The notes under the pieces are model-generated. The model did not search any database, was not told where the DNA came from, and saw only the letters and a list, made by a program, of their open reading frames with translations. A DNA stretch of 64,000 bases from Caldalkalibacillus uzonensis (GTDB lineage Bacteria; Bacillota; Bacilli; Caldalkalibacillales; Caldalkalibacillaceae): the NCBI RefSeq assembly GCF_030814135.1, contig NZ_JAUSUQ010000007.1, positions 62,001 through 126,000 of the forward strand, given 5' to 3'. Below are positions 53,167-62,419 of this stretch, piece by piece (within the stretch, counting starts at the first letter, position 1; each line of letters opens with the position of its first letter). A program made the position numbers and the translations under genes.

Positions 53167-53264
53167 AAAGCTGTATGAGAGAAAGCTTCACGTACGGTTG
53201 ATGAGGGAGAGCTGAAAGAAGTAAGGCGACCTTGCGGTGGCCAGAAAATTTCAGCTTTTTTCAT
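53167..53264 (+). mobile_element. Putative group II intron 3'-end remnant (domain V-like) acting as a terminator
   Basis: AGCTGTATG...GAAAG...CACGTACGGTT at 53168-53200 matches the fold and sequence of intron domain V (AGC triad, GNRA-like loop, CGTACGG 3' strand). It is followed by GATGAGGGAG and a long hairpin AGCTGAAA ... TTTCAGCT (53209-53257) that could be domain VI and ends in TTTTTT. No reverse transcriptase or 5' end is present. It lies just after the isomerase operon and would also serve as its terminator. Chance resemblance is possible. Confidence 0.45.
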
Positions 53265-53329
53265 GGCAAAGAATGAGAAATGTTAAGGGAGTTATGAGAG
53301 TTTCTAAGTGCGGAGCCATAACAACAACA

Positions 53330-53560
53330 TTACTTCAACTTTATTGCCTTTTTTAATCGGTAAACATCATTCTCTAACGCCCACTGTTTTTCGGCAAGCA
53401 AGTCGATGCTATCCTTCATCTTTTCCTGAGTGACTTCAATTTGGGTCAGCCGTTCCTCAATGCGGTCTAGTCGTTCCTCGATACGGTCTAGCCGTGCATT
53501 GGTGTTTTTGATCTGCTCAGATAACTCCCTTATCGCTTGTAAAATGATCTTTTCATCCAT
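53330..53560 (-). CDS. Small coiled-coil protein
   Basis: A 76-residue protein with repeated RLDRIEERLDRIEERLTQIE-type 7/11-residue periods, predicted to be almost entirely a coiled coil. ATG 53560 follows GAGGTGAAACGG; a GTG three codons upstream is also open. No membrane or signal segment. Similar small coiled coils occur near phage or transport genes, but no function can be given. Confidence 0.6.
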   Translation of the reverse strand: MDEKIILQAIRELSEQIKNTNARLDRIEERLDRIEERLTQIEVTQEKMKDSIDLLAEKQWALENDVYRLKKAIKLK

Positions 53561-53684
53561 CCGTTTCACCTCATATTTTTTACTATCATTTTACGTTTAA
53601 AACGGTAATATTTAAAGCATTTTTTGACGTAAGTTGATGTTAGCCGTTTTCTTTCGCAGGATGATATCAGGCCCCATCCCTTGT

Positions 53685-55098
53685 TTACCCTGTTTTGATC
53701 ATTCCTGTTTCGATATAGGTGACTTCTCCAGTGTGGGCATCTATTTTTTCAATGATTTTTCCGTCTCTCTCTTTGTAATCGGGGACATAGACAAGGTGAT
53801 ACACATGAGGCTCATCAAACCGTTTGACAGCCCAGGTCAGTTTCATATCTAAGTTTGCAAAAAACTGGTTGGTTGCCTCCTCTAGTGAGATGGCAGGATC
53901 GGGTCAAGCTTTTGCAATTGGGCTTCCTGCCTGGTTGTCAAACGTGTGACGGAGCATTCGCGAATGAGTCCGCTATATTTTCCCACATGAATATGGGCTT
54001 GCCTTTCTTCCAGCAAGCGTCCGCGATAATGGCGGTAAAAATAGAAGAGTTGGGTGGGCTCCAACACAATTGAATGCTTTGCTGCTTCGGTGTCATCTTC
54101 ATGAGGCTCATGTTCTTCTTCTACTACAGCAGGCTCTTCTAATAGATATTTGTCATGGATCGATCCCTCCACCAGTTCCAGGTAGTGCAGGGCTTTCTCT
54201 GTTAACACCTCAAGGGGTAAAGGTTCCGCTTGGCGTTCCAGATACGGTTCAAAGGGCAAATTGCATTGACTGAAATGAGCGTGTTCATCGTTATAAATGG
54301 AAATCAGGCCCTCCTCTTCATCTTCCTCAGCTGCCACAGGATCCACCCAGCGCACAGTGCCGTCTTCATCACGCTTTTTCACTAACTTTTCAGACACACC
54401 CAGCATGGGTTCCAACGATACAGCTGGAGTAACTGGCGAAATTCGCTGCCGGGGGTACTCCTCAGCTTCCATAAATGTGGTCATCGTTTCTATGTGTCTG
54501 GAAAGATTAACGGCTATGATGTTATCATTTGGCCCATACACTAGTTGCACTTTGCTATTATCATCAACATCAATGTACAGGCGGATAAACCCAGCCTCCC
54601 GCAACTTATCTTCCGCTGTTTCCTTCGTGATCATCGTTTCCGGGTAAAGCAGTTTATACTCCGTTTGTCCCAGATGGCCAGAGGTCAGTTCTCCACTTTT
54701 TGAAAACCAGAGCATCAACCAGTGTGAGGAATAGAGATACCAAGTTTCGGATCACGCTCTTGGTAAAGCACCATATAATGTTCATCGTCACATTCGTTCA
54801 TCATTACAAAATAAACTTCTTTTTCCACAAATGCTTGTACAAATGCTTCTGCCCTTTGTAATATCGTCTCTATTTGTTTCGTTGCATCCATCCCCTTGCC
54901 AATAGCCTGCTCCATTTCCATTTCAGCATCTTCGCATTTGTCATAACACAAAAATCTTCCATTTTCATCAAAGGTGATTGTGCCGTACACCTCTCCCGTT
55001 TCTTCATCAACAACTTCGTATGACCACTCCGTTTTAGCAATTTGCAGCGGACGATTGATACCAAGCACAGGCTGTAATTTTCTTAAAATATGTTCCAT
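53685..55098 (-). pseudogene. YcdB/YcdC-like gene split by two frameshifts
   Basis: Three reverse-strand frames follow each other: 55098-54715 (127 aa, MEHILRKLQPVLGI...), 54718-53882 (278 aa, MMLWFSKSGELTSGHLGQTEY...) and an open tail to a TAA at 53685 (DPAISLEEATNQFF... to GMIKTG). Joined with one base inserted near 54720 (PHTG-LMLWFSKSGE) and a shift near 53895 (KLDP-AISLEEA), they give one about 470-residue protein with two YcdB/PepSY-like halves. Each junction reads smoothly across. TGATG overlap at the first break could mimic translational coupling, but domain continuity argues for frameshift. Start ATG 55098 follows GGAGGATG. Confidence 0.72.
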
Positions 55099-55175
55099 TT
55101 ACATCCTCCTCTAACTATTTCTAACTGCCGCTCTTGAAGCGGGACAGAACATTCATCTTGCTGTGCCAGCTGTGT

Positions 55176-56579
55176 CTAAAACTCCGCATAGGAAAACAAG
55201 GTGGGCCCGTCATCTATATCACAAGCTTGCTTCCCTTTCACCTTCTTCTCCAAACGGTTGATGCGCTTCATCAAGTCGGCTTCAGCCTGTTGGGGGGTAT
55301 GGCCAAGCAAGCGCTTGTGTTGTTTCCAGCGTGCATAAGCCTGGCGGGCATAGGTCAAAGCTTTCTCGTTATCCCCAAATTTATGCTCGTACAGTTTGGC
55401 ACACTCAATCAAAATTTTCAGGCCGTATGGATGTTTGTCAACGGGAAGAGAGTCCCACAGCTCTAAAGCTTTCTCATAATTCCCCCGTTTTTTGTATAAG
55501 CTGGCCAGTTGATGGGCAACGGGCACATAGAGGTGATGGCCGGCAGAAAGTGAAGCCAGCAGTTCTTCATAGCAGTTTTGGGCCGGTTCCTCTTGCCCTA
55601 ACTGTTCCAGCCAGCGGCCCAATTCAACTTTTTCCTCTGCTGTATATGCCCGCCGCCCCAAGACAAGGGAGGATAGATGAATATACAAGCTGATCAAAGA
55701 CAAAACATCCCATTCGTTATGGCGGAACACGCCTTTGATCGTTTCGGGACAGGGGTCTTGCAGGTAGTCAAAGTACAACATGGGAGCTAAATAACCAGCT
55801 GTGTCTCCCTTGCGCCGGATGGACAGTTTGTGTTCTTCAACCACCGCCAGGCGGCAGGAGAGCAGTTCTTGTTTCCACAGCCGCCGGGCTGCATGCAACA
55901 GATCGAAATGGCCGAAGCGGGGCAGCTTAGGGACCCGCTCCCGGACAAAGGTGTGCCGTGTCTTCACTTGTGGCCAGTCAAACGCTTTGCCGTTATAGGT
56001 GACCAGATTTTTCAGGTCACGGACATCCTGCAAAAATCCATGGTAAAACGCTGCTTCATGAGCGGGGCCGGGCAGGAAAAACTGGGTGATATGCACATGA
56101 TCCCGTTTCAGCCGGGCATAGCCCAGCAAAAAAATGGTGTTGCCTGTGCCACTGCCCAAACCTGTGGTTTCAGTATCAAAAAAGAGCAGATCTTCTGCCT
56201 CAAGAGATTGGGCTCGTGGCTCCCCTTCATTCTTTGCACCCCGGTTAAAAGTAGACAGGGGATGGGAAAAGGCAAGGTCATTCCACTGCTGAACAACCTC
56301 TTTGAGCTCTCCAAGCGGGTATAAGCCGTGTTGGTAATCCAACGGATAAGTGATCGTACGTACCAGGGCATACTCATCGTCCAGTACATAGGGGTGAGTA
56401 TTGAACCTTGCCCAGTTCTCTCGATGGGGAATGTCCGGTTGTCCGGCTTCCAGCTGCTGTCCGGCGTCATGTAAAGTTGGCTGGGTGGTCTGTACGTTTG
56501 GTTGTCCTGTTTTGGCCGGGTGTTGTTTCTCCACCGTGAGATGGCTTTTCAACCGGTTCAGCTTCCCTTTAAGTGACAA
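55176..56579 (-). CDS. mrfB: 3'-5' exonuclease MrfB (YprB)
   Basis: Metal-dependent DEDD exonuclease of the mitomycin-repair pair, 467 residues. RNase H-like core: LLFFDTETTGLGSGTGNTIFLLGY (Asp-x-Glu), NGKAFDWPQVKTRHTF, HNEWDVLSLISLYIHL (Asp). A helical TPR-like C-terminus follows (YEELLASLSAGHHLYVP...). The start is TTG 56579, eleven bases inside the preceding mrfA gene. In B. subtilis MrfA helicase and MrfB exonuclease act in nucleotide excision-independent repair of DNA crosslinks; the same pair occurs here, overlapping, so the function is likely shared. Confidence 0.9.
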   Translation of the reverse strand: MSLKGKLNRLKSHLTVEKQHPAKTGQPNVQTTQPTLHDAGQQLEAGQPDIPHRENWARFNTHPYVLDDEYALVRTITYPLDYQHGLYPLGELKEVVQQWNDLAFSHPLSTFNRGAKNEGEPRAQSLEAEDLLFFDTETTGLGSGTGNTIFLLGYARLKRDHVHITQFFLPGPAHEAAFYHGFLQDVRDLKNLVTYNGKAFDWPQVKTRHTFVRERVPKLPRFGHFDLLHAARRLWKQELLSCRLAVVEEHKLSIRRKGDTAGYLAPMLYFDYLQDPCPETIKGVFRHNEWDVLSLISLYIHLSSLVLGRRAYTAEEKVELGRWLEQLGQEEPAQNCYEELLASLSAGHHLYVPVAHQLASLYKKRGNYEKALELWDSLPVDKHPYGLKILIECAKLYEHKFGDNEKALTYARQAYARWKQHKRLLGHTPQQAEADLMKRINRLEKKVKGKQACDIDDGPTLFSYAEF

Positions 56580-58881
56580 GGCGGATCCCTTCTCCCCGAA
56601 TGATGTTCAGCAGGGCCATGGCCAACTGCTTGCGGCTGGCGCTGCTATTCTCCCTTATATCTGCACCATCTGCGGCCCCTACACAGGAAGGACAGCCGCT
56701 CTCACACGGACAGCGGAGAATGACTCGTTCCACTTCTTGCAAAATCTTACCGATGCTTTGGTAAACCTGCTCGCTCAAGCCAATGCCCCCGGGATAGCGG
56801 TCGTACAGAAAAATCGTAGGCTGCTCATTATGCACCGCTTTCACTTGCGGAGTGACAAATAAATCTTGGGGATCACACATCACGTAAAATGAAGCCACGT
56901 GTCTCAATATATGGGCTAAACCGACCAACCCTTGCTCCAGGCGGGCTTCACCGTAAGTGTTCAGGAGATGGGCAGGCAGGCTGACCCAGGCAGCCGTGGT
57001 GTGCAACTCTTCTTCCGGCAAATGAATGGGACCGGAACCAATGTTTTCATGGGTTTCAAATTTGATTTTCTTAAAAATAGTAGCCATGGCATTGACGGTT
57101 ACGTCACCGTACGCGAAGGAGACGCCCCTCTCTTCGCGCTGTTTATCCACTTCCAGCACTTTGAGCTGCACGGCCAGATTGGCATCGGTGTAATAATTAA
57201 CGTTCACTTCCCGCACGTATGCTTTTTTCTGTTCGTAATCCAGTTTTTCCACCTGATATTGTTTGCCTTGATGCAGGTATATTGCCTCATCATGCAACAA
57301 GGTCATAGCGCTGAACCGGTCCATTTCCCCGATCACTTGCACATTGGGGGCCTCTGTCTGATCGATAATCACCACATTTTCTTGGGAGGCCGAGCGCAGG
57401 CTGATGTTATGGGCCGGAAAGGAGTCGTTCATCCAGTACCATTTGTTTTTCTGGTAATGCAGCACCTGTTCTTCGGCCAGAAAATGAAGGATTTCTTCAA
57501 TCTCCACTCCTTCAAAAGTCTCGCCTTGACGAAAAGGAAGCTCATAAGCGGCACATTTAATATGATCAACCAGAATAATCAAGTTGTCCGGCTGGATGCG
57601 GGCGGTTTCCGGATTCCGTTCAAAAATAAACTCCGGATGTTGCATCACATACTGATTCAGGGGAGACGAGCTGCCCACCAGGAAGACGACCGATTCGTCC
57701 TGACGCCGGCCGGCCCGCCCGGCTTGCTGCCACAGGCTGGCGATCGTTCCTGGATAGCCGGTCAAGACGCAGGCCTGCAGCTGTCCGATGTCCACGCCCA
57801 GTTCCAAGGCATTGGTGCTGACAACACAGCGAATATTCCCATTTCTTAAGCCGCTTTCAATTTCCCGCCGTTCTTTGGGCAGATACCCTCCCCGGTAGGC
57901 GCGGATGGATTTGGGCCCCAGTTCGTTCTGCACCAGCTGGCGGAGGTAATGCAAGATGACCTCCACTTTGACCCGGCTTCTGGCAAACACGATGGTTTGG
58001 ATCCCGTTTTTTAAGAACAGGCTGGCAATCCGCCGGGCTTCAAGCGTGGCGCTGTGGCGAATGTTTAACGGCTTATTGACCACCGGCGGATTATACAGGA
58101 TAAAATGTTTCCTCCCCCTGGGGGCGCCGTTGTTGTCAACCAGCACCATGGGTTCACCGGTGAGCTGCTCAGCCAGCTCCTTGGGGTTGGCAATGGTGGC
58201 TGAGGTGCAGAAAAACTGGGGCGAACTGCCGTAAAAGCGGCAGATCCGCTTCAGGCGGCGCAGCACATTGGCCACATGGCTGCCGAAAACCCCCCGGTAG
58301 GTGTGCAATTCATCTATCACGACATACTTCAGGTTTTCAAACAGGGCAACCCATTTGGTGTGATGGGGCAGGATAGCCGCATGAAGCATATCTGGATTAG
58401 TCAAGACCACATGTCCCGCTTGGCGGATCACTTGCCGAATATTGGCTGGCGTGTCACCATCATAGGTATGGGTTTTAATGTCTGCGTTCATGTCGTCCAC
58501 AAAAGTTTGCAATTCCGCTTTCTGATCCTGGGCCAAAGCTTTGGTCGGAAACAGATATAATGCTCTGGTGTGGGGATTGTTAGCAATAGCATTTAAAACA
58601 GGCAGATTGTAGCACAGTGTTTTGCCCGAAGCTGTCGGGGTGACAGCGACAAAACTTTTGCCTGCCAGAGCCGCTTCCAAGGCCGTGGCTTGGTGCGTGT
58701 ACAGTGCCTTGATGCCCCGTTGTTCCAGGGCTTTCCGCACTGTGGGGTGCAACGCCTCAGGAAACGGGGCATATCTTGCCTCTTGGGAAGGTAATGTAAC
58801 CCACTCCACAATGTGGTCAGCAAAGGCCGGTTCTTGCTTTAACTCTTCCAGAAGTTGGGCAACGTTTTTTCTGGTGTACAC
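56569..58881 (-). CDS. mrfA: DEAD/DEAH-box helicase MrfA (YprA)
   Basis: A superfamily-2 DNA helicase of 770 residues. Motifs in order: TPTASGKTLCYNLPV (Walker A), VIDELHTYRG (DExH-type motif II), CTSATIANP (motif III), TIVFARSRVKVEVI, STNALELGVDIG, GRAGRRQDES (motif VI). The C-terminal zinc cluster CPCESGCPSCVGA is present. Partner MrfB overlaps its 3' end by eleven bases. Start ATG 58881. The pair forms a bicistronic DNA repair operon on the reverse strand. Confidence 0.93.
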   Translation of the reverse strand: MYTRKNVAQLLEELKQEPAFADHIVEWVTLPSQEARYAPFPEALHPTVRKALEQRGIKALYTHQATALEAALAGKSFVAVTPTASGKTLCYNLPVLNAIANNPHTRALYLFPTKALAQDQKAELQTFVDDMNADIKTHTYDGDTPANIRQVIRQAGHVVLTNPDMLHAAILPHHTKWVALFENLKYVVIDELHTYRGVFGSHVANVLRRLKRICRFYGSSPQFFCTSATIANPKELAEQLTGEPMVLVDNNGAPRGRKHFILYNPPVVNKPLNIRHSATLEARRIASLFLKNGIQTIVFARSRVKVEVILHYLRQLVQNELGPKSIRAYRGGYLPKERREIESGLRNGNIRCVVSTNALELGVDIGQLQACVLTGYPGTIASLWQQAGRAGRRQDESVVFLVGSSSPLNQYVMQHPEFIFERNPETARIQPDNLIILVDHIKCAAYELPFRQGETFEGVEIEEILHFLAEEQVLHYQKNKWYWMNDSFPAHNISLRSASQENVVIIDQTEAPNVQVIGEMDRFSAMTLLHDEAIYLHQGKQYQVEKLDYEQKKAYVREVNVNYYTDANLAVQLKVLEVDKQREERGVSFAYGDVTVNAMATIFKKIKFETHENIGSGPIHLPEEELHTTAAWVSLPAHLLNTYGEARLEQGLVGLAHILRHVASFYVMCDPQDLFVTPQVKAVHNEQPTIFLYDRYPGGIGLSEQVYQSIGKILQEVERVILRCPCESGCPSCVGAADGADIRENSSASRKQLAMALLNIIRGEGIRLVT

Positions 58882-58965
58882 CGTTCTTTCTCACTCTCCC
58901 ACTAACATGCCGTTCAGATTGCTCAACCCCATTGTAGCGAATGGGTGTTCGTTTGGCAAATCTGT

Positions 58966-59820
58966 TTACTGTGCTTGATGTTGATGCACCACCAGCTGCG
59001 GAAAGGGAATGTCAATACCCTCCTGATCAAAGCGTTCTTTGACCATTTTTCTTAATTTGCGGGCCAAGGCCCAATGCGTCATGGGACGGCAGGGGACGGT
59101 GATACGGATGACAACTTCTGATTCACCCAGATCCTGCACACCCAACACGCTGGGATCACCCACCACATCTTCTTCAGTTTGGGCAAACTCAGCCAACAAC
59201 TTTTCCAGCACTTGCTCCGCTCTGTTAATGGGGGTATCGTAGGAGATGCCCACGTCTAATACAGCGACGGCGTTTTCCCGGGAATAGTTGGTCACTTCGG
59301 TGATATGCCCATTGGGAATGATATGCACCTGTCCCGTAAATTCTTTTATTTTAGTGATGCGCAGGCCAAATTCTTGCACTGTTCCGGTATATTGGCCAAT
59401 AGTGACAAAATCCCCCACGGAAAACTGGTCCTCCAGCAAGATAAAAAAACCGCTCAGCACATCACGGACCAAATTTTGGGCGCCAAAACCGACCGCCAGT
59501 CCCACAATACCCAAGCCGGCTAAAACAGGCCCGATGCTGAAACCCAATTCAGCCAAAATGACCAGAATAGCTATAAAATAAATCACATTGCGCAATACGC
59601 TGTTGAGCAGACTCTGAATTGTTTGCTGCCGTTCACTGGGCAAGGATAAGAAGCGGTTGTGACGGACAGTAAGCAGCTTGTGTACCATACGTTGGCCAAG
59701 GCTGATCACCAGGCGGGCCAATAACATAATCACCACAATTTTGAGCAGCACATAGCCTGCTTGCACCCAAAAGGCACCGCTGGTTAATAGCGCTACCACA
59801 GCATACATGGCCTCATCCAT
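58966..59820 (-). CDS. Small-conductance mechanosensitive channel (MscS family)
   Basis: An MscS-type channel of 284 residues. Transmembrane helices at about 8-70 precede the pore helix (VLAGLGIVGLAVGFGAQNLVRDVLSGFFIL), rich in Gly-Ala, and the cytoplasmic beta-domain with VGDFVTIGQYTGTVQEFGLRITKIK. It opens under hypo-osmotic shock. ATG 59820 lies seven bases after GGAGGAGG. Equivalent to YkuT in bacilli; it stands alone divergent from the fad cluster. Confidence 0.92.
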   Translation of the reverse strand: MDEAMYAVVALLTSGAFWVQAGYVLLKIVVIMLLARLVISLGQRMVHKLLTVRHNRFLSLPSERQQTIQSLLNSVLRNVIYFIAILVILAELGFSIGPVLAGLGIVGLAVGFGAQNLVRDVLSGFFILLEDQFSVGDFVTIGQYTGTVQEFGLRITKIKEFTGQVHIIPNGHITEVTNYSRENAVAVLDVGISYDTPINRAEQVLEKLLAEFAQTEEDVVGDPSVLGVQDLGESEVVIRITVPCRPMTHWALARKLRKMVKERFDQEGIDIPFPQLVVHQHQAQ

Positions 59821-59950
59821 TGGCAAACCTCCTCCACTTATGTCAGTACTGTAAAATTAAGTTGTGGTCATATTTCTTAGACATACCCCACGGAGCCCAA
59901 AATTAAACCCTGATTATCAGCAAACATCATTTCCACAAATTTGCCCAAAA

Positions 59951-59983
59951 ATGAATGACTATTCATTCACTGTGTGTTATAAT
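59951..59983 (+). promoter_or_regulatory. FadR operator and promoter of the fad cluster
   Basis: ATGAATGACTATTCATTCAC at 59951-59970 matches the FadR box of Bacillus (TGAATGA-N4-TCATTCA). It overlaps the -35 of a TATAAT (59978-59983) promoter. Long-chain acyl-CoA would relieve repression. Confidence 0.85.
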
Positions 59984-60059
59984 AGAAGCGCAACTGTCAG
60001 TAAATTAAAAATTTAAAGTGACAGGAACGCTCTTGACTGTTATAATAAACATAAGTTAC

Positions 60060-60076
60060 AGAATGAGCGTTCAGTC
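60060..60076 (+). promoter_or_regulatory. Second FadR-like half-site in the fadF leader
   Basis: GAATGAGCGTTCAGTC resembles the FadR box in its left arm and imperfectly in the right. It lies between promoter and fadF start, where binding would act as a roadblock. Confidence 0.5.
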
Positions 60077-60110
60077 GAAAAGTTGTGTATCGAACGAAGG
60101 AGGCGACAAC

Positions 60111-62261
60111 ATGAGCGGACTCGCTATTCTTAATCTTATTGCTTTTTTTGCCGTTTTGGCTTATGTCCTCTACCTGTTCACCCATATCCTGTACAGCCGT
60201 TATCTGTACCTTAAACTGGGACAGGAAGTGGACTTCAAACAAGCCTTCAAAGAGCGGCTGAACGAGATTCTGGTGCAAGTGTTTGGCCACTCCAAACTGT
60301 TTAAAGACAAAAAAAGCGGGATCATGCACTTTGTCATGTTTTACGGCTTTATCATTCTCCAGTTCGGGGCCATCGACCTGATCGGCAAAGGCTTGAGCGG
60401 CAACCCTTATTGGTTAAAAGAGCTTGTTTTTGGCAGCGCTTACGGGGCCTTTGTCTTTATGCAGGAGATCACCGTCCTGCTGATTATCCTGGCGGCCGGC
60501 TATGCCTTCTACCGCCGCTTTATTGAAAAACTGCCGCGTTTAAAGCGCAACTTTAAGGCCAGCCTGGTCATCATCTTTCTTTTCTCCTTAATGCTGACCG
60601 TGCTCTTTTCCTTGACCATGGAAGCGGTGATGCTGATCCATAAGGACCATCTCAGCGGCTATACCCTGGCCCATCCGGTGACCTCTCTTCTGGCGGGCGG
60701 CCTGACAGGCTTATCCGGGGGCGCAGCCACAACCCTGTTTTACATCTTCTGGTGGGCCCATAACCTGGTGCTGTTCTCCTTCTTGATCTATGTGCCGCAA
60801 TCGAAGCACTTCCACCTGATCATGGCACCGGTCAACATCTTCTTAAAGCGCATGGATCCGCCGGGGAAACTGAACAGCATCGACTTTGAAGAAGAAAGCG
60901 CGGAAGAATTTGGAGTAGGAAAAATCGAAAACTTCACTCAAAAACAGCTGATGGACCTGTACGCCTGTGTGGAGTGCGGCCGCTGCACCAACGTCTGTCC
61001 GGCGGCAGGCACCGGTAAAATGCTCAGCCCCATGGACATGATCGTCAAACTGCGCGACCACCTGACCGAAAAGGGGGCAGCCATCACCTCCCGCACCCCG
61101 TGGATGCCGGCCTTTGCCTTCAAGGGCACTACGGCCAACCAGCTGGCTTCCGCCACCGCCACCGTGTCAGAGGCCGAAAACGAAGCGGCCGCCTCAGCGG
61201 AAGCCAAACTGGAACATGCGGGCTATGACAAACAGCTGATCGGCGATGTGATGACCGCAACGGAACTGTGGGCCTGTACCACCTGCCGCAACTGTGAAGA
61301 AGTGTGTCCCGTGGGCAACGAACACGTGGACAAAATTGTGGACATGCGCCGCTACTTGGTCATGACCCAGGGTGACATGCCTGCTGAAGCTACCCGCGTC
61401 TTTAACAACATTGAGCGGCAAAGCAACCCTTGGGGGTTAAACCGTAAAGAGCGCATCGACTGGCGGGATGAGCGAGACGACATCCATGTACCTACCGTTA
61501 AGGAAGTCGATGACTTCGAGTATCTGTGGTTTGTGGGCTCCATGGCCAGCTACGACAACCGCAACAAAAAAGTGGCCCAAGCCTTGGCCAAAATATTGAA
61601 TACCGCTGGTGTTTCCTTTGCCATCCTGGGCAACGAAGAGAAAAACTCCGGGGACACCCCGCGCCGCATGGGCAACGAATACCTGTTTCAGCAGCTGTGT
61701 ATGGAGAACATCGCCACCTTTGAAAAATACAACGTGAAGAAAATTGTGACCGCCTGTCCGCACACCTACAACATTCTCAAAAACGAATACCCGGACTTTG
61801 GCTTGCAGGCGGAAGTGATCCACCACACCGAACTGATCTGGCAGCTGATCAAGAAAGGGCGTCTCAAGTTGGGCAAGGAGATCAACCAGCGCATCACTTA
61901 CCATGACTCCTGTTATCTGGGCCGCTACAACGGCGTGTACGACATCCCCCGGGAGATCCTAAAAGCGATCCCCGGCGTAGAACTGGTGGAAATGGAGCGC
62001 AACCGTGACTTAGGTATGTGCTGCGGTGCCGGAGGTGGCATGATGTGGCTGGAAGAAGACCAGGGCAAACGGGTCAACCTGGCCCGCACTGAGCAAGCCT
62101 TAGCCGTCAAACCGGATACCATCTCCAGTGCCTGTCCGTACTGTTTGACCATGATGAGTGACGGCACCAAGATGCTGGAAGTGGAAGACAGCATCGCCAC
62201 CAAGGATATTGCCGAGATCGTGGTCGAGGCCTTGGATACAGAGCAAGCTATGGTGCATTAA
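60111..62261 (+). CDS. fadF: Iron-sulfur oxidoreductase FadF-like (heterodisulfide reductase-like)
   Basis: A membrane-bound 716-residue protein: an N-terminal membrane portion (about residues 1-250, several helices resembling nitrate-reductase gamma), then two 4Fe-4S ferredoxin sites (CVECGRCTNVCP, CTTCRNCEEVCP) and two CCG domains (YHDSCYLGRYN, MCCGAGGGMMW). Acyl-CoA dehydrogenase electrons probably pass from ETF through it to the quinone pool. ATG 60111 follows GAAGGAGGCG; an upstream in-frame start at 60018 lies within the leader with the operator-like site. First gene of the fad cluster in the window. Confidence 0.9.
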   Translation: MSGLAILNLIAFFAVLAYVLYLFTHILYSRYLYLKLGQEVDFKQAFKERLNEILVQVFGHSKLFKDKKSGIMHFVMFYGFIILQFGAIDLIGKGLSGNPYWLKELVFGSAYGAFVFMQEITVLLIILAAGYAFYRRFIEKLPRLKRNFKASLVIIFLFSLMLTVLFSLTMEAVMLIHKDHLSGYTLAHPVTSLLAGGLTGLSGGAATTLFYIFWWAHNLVLFSFLIYVPQSKHFHLIMAPVNIFLKRMDPPGKLNSIDFEEESAEEFGVGKIENFTQKQLMDLYACVECGRCTNVCPAAGTGKMLSPMDMIVKLRDHLTEKGAAITSRTPWMPAFAFKGTTANQLASATATVSEAENEAAASAEAKLEHAGYDKQLIGDVMTATELWACTTCRNCEEVCPVGNEHVDKIVDMRRYLVMTQGDMPAEATRVFNNIERQSNPWGLNRKERIDWRDERDDIHVPTVKEVDDFEYLWFVGSMASYDNRNKKVAQALAKILNTAGVSFAILGNEEKNSGDTPRRMGNEYLFQQLCMENIATFEKYNVKKIVTACPHTYNILKNEYPDFGLQAEVIHHTELIWQLIKKGRLKLGKEINQRITYHDSCYLGRYNGVYDIPREILKAIPGVELVEMERNRDLGMCCGAGGGMMWLEEDQGKRVNLARTEQALAVKPDTISSACPYCLTMMSDGTKMLEVEDSIATKDIAEIVVEALDTEQAMVH

Positions 62262-62340
62262 CTAGGAATGACCAACGATTAATGAAAGCTGGATCAATTA
62301 AAGCTATAAATACAAGAGGCTAAACACATGTTGCCGTTCA

Positions 62341-62362
62341 CCCGATGCTAAACAGGCATCGG
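62341..62362 (+). other. Hairpin between fadF and the thiolase gene
   Basis: CCCGATGC, loop TAAACAG, GCATCGGG with no T run; likely an mRNA-processing or weak attenuator hairpin. Confidence 0.45.
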
Positions 62363-62383
62363 GTTACGGTCATCACAGCAAAA

Positions 62384-62401
62384 CTGAATGAGCGTTCAGT
62401 C
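62384..62401 (+). promoter_or_regulatory. FadR-like site upstream of the thiolase gene
   Basis: TGAATGAGCGTTCAGTC lies 20 bases before the thiolase start. The same sequence occurs in the fadF leader (60062), so one regulator probably controls both transcripts. Confidence 0.6.
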
Positions 62402-62419
62402 TAAAGGAGGTCCATATCA

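Noticed and set aside
56932-57849. A 305-codon open frame on the + strand inside mrfA
   Set aside because: Opposite strand of a helicase with all motifs in place; composition and lack of start site mark it as a shadow.
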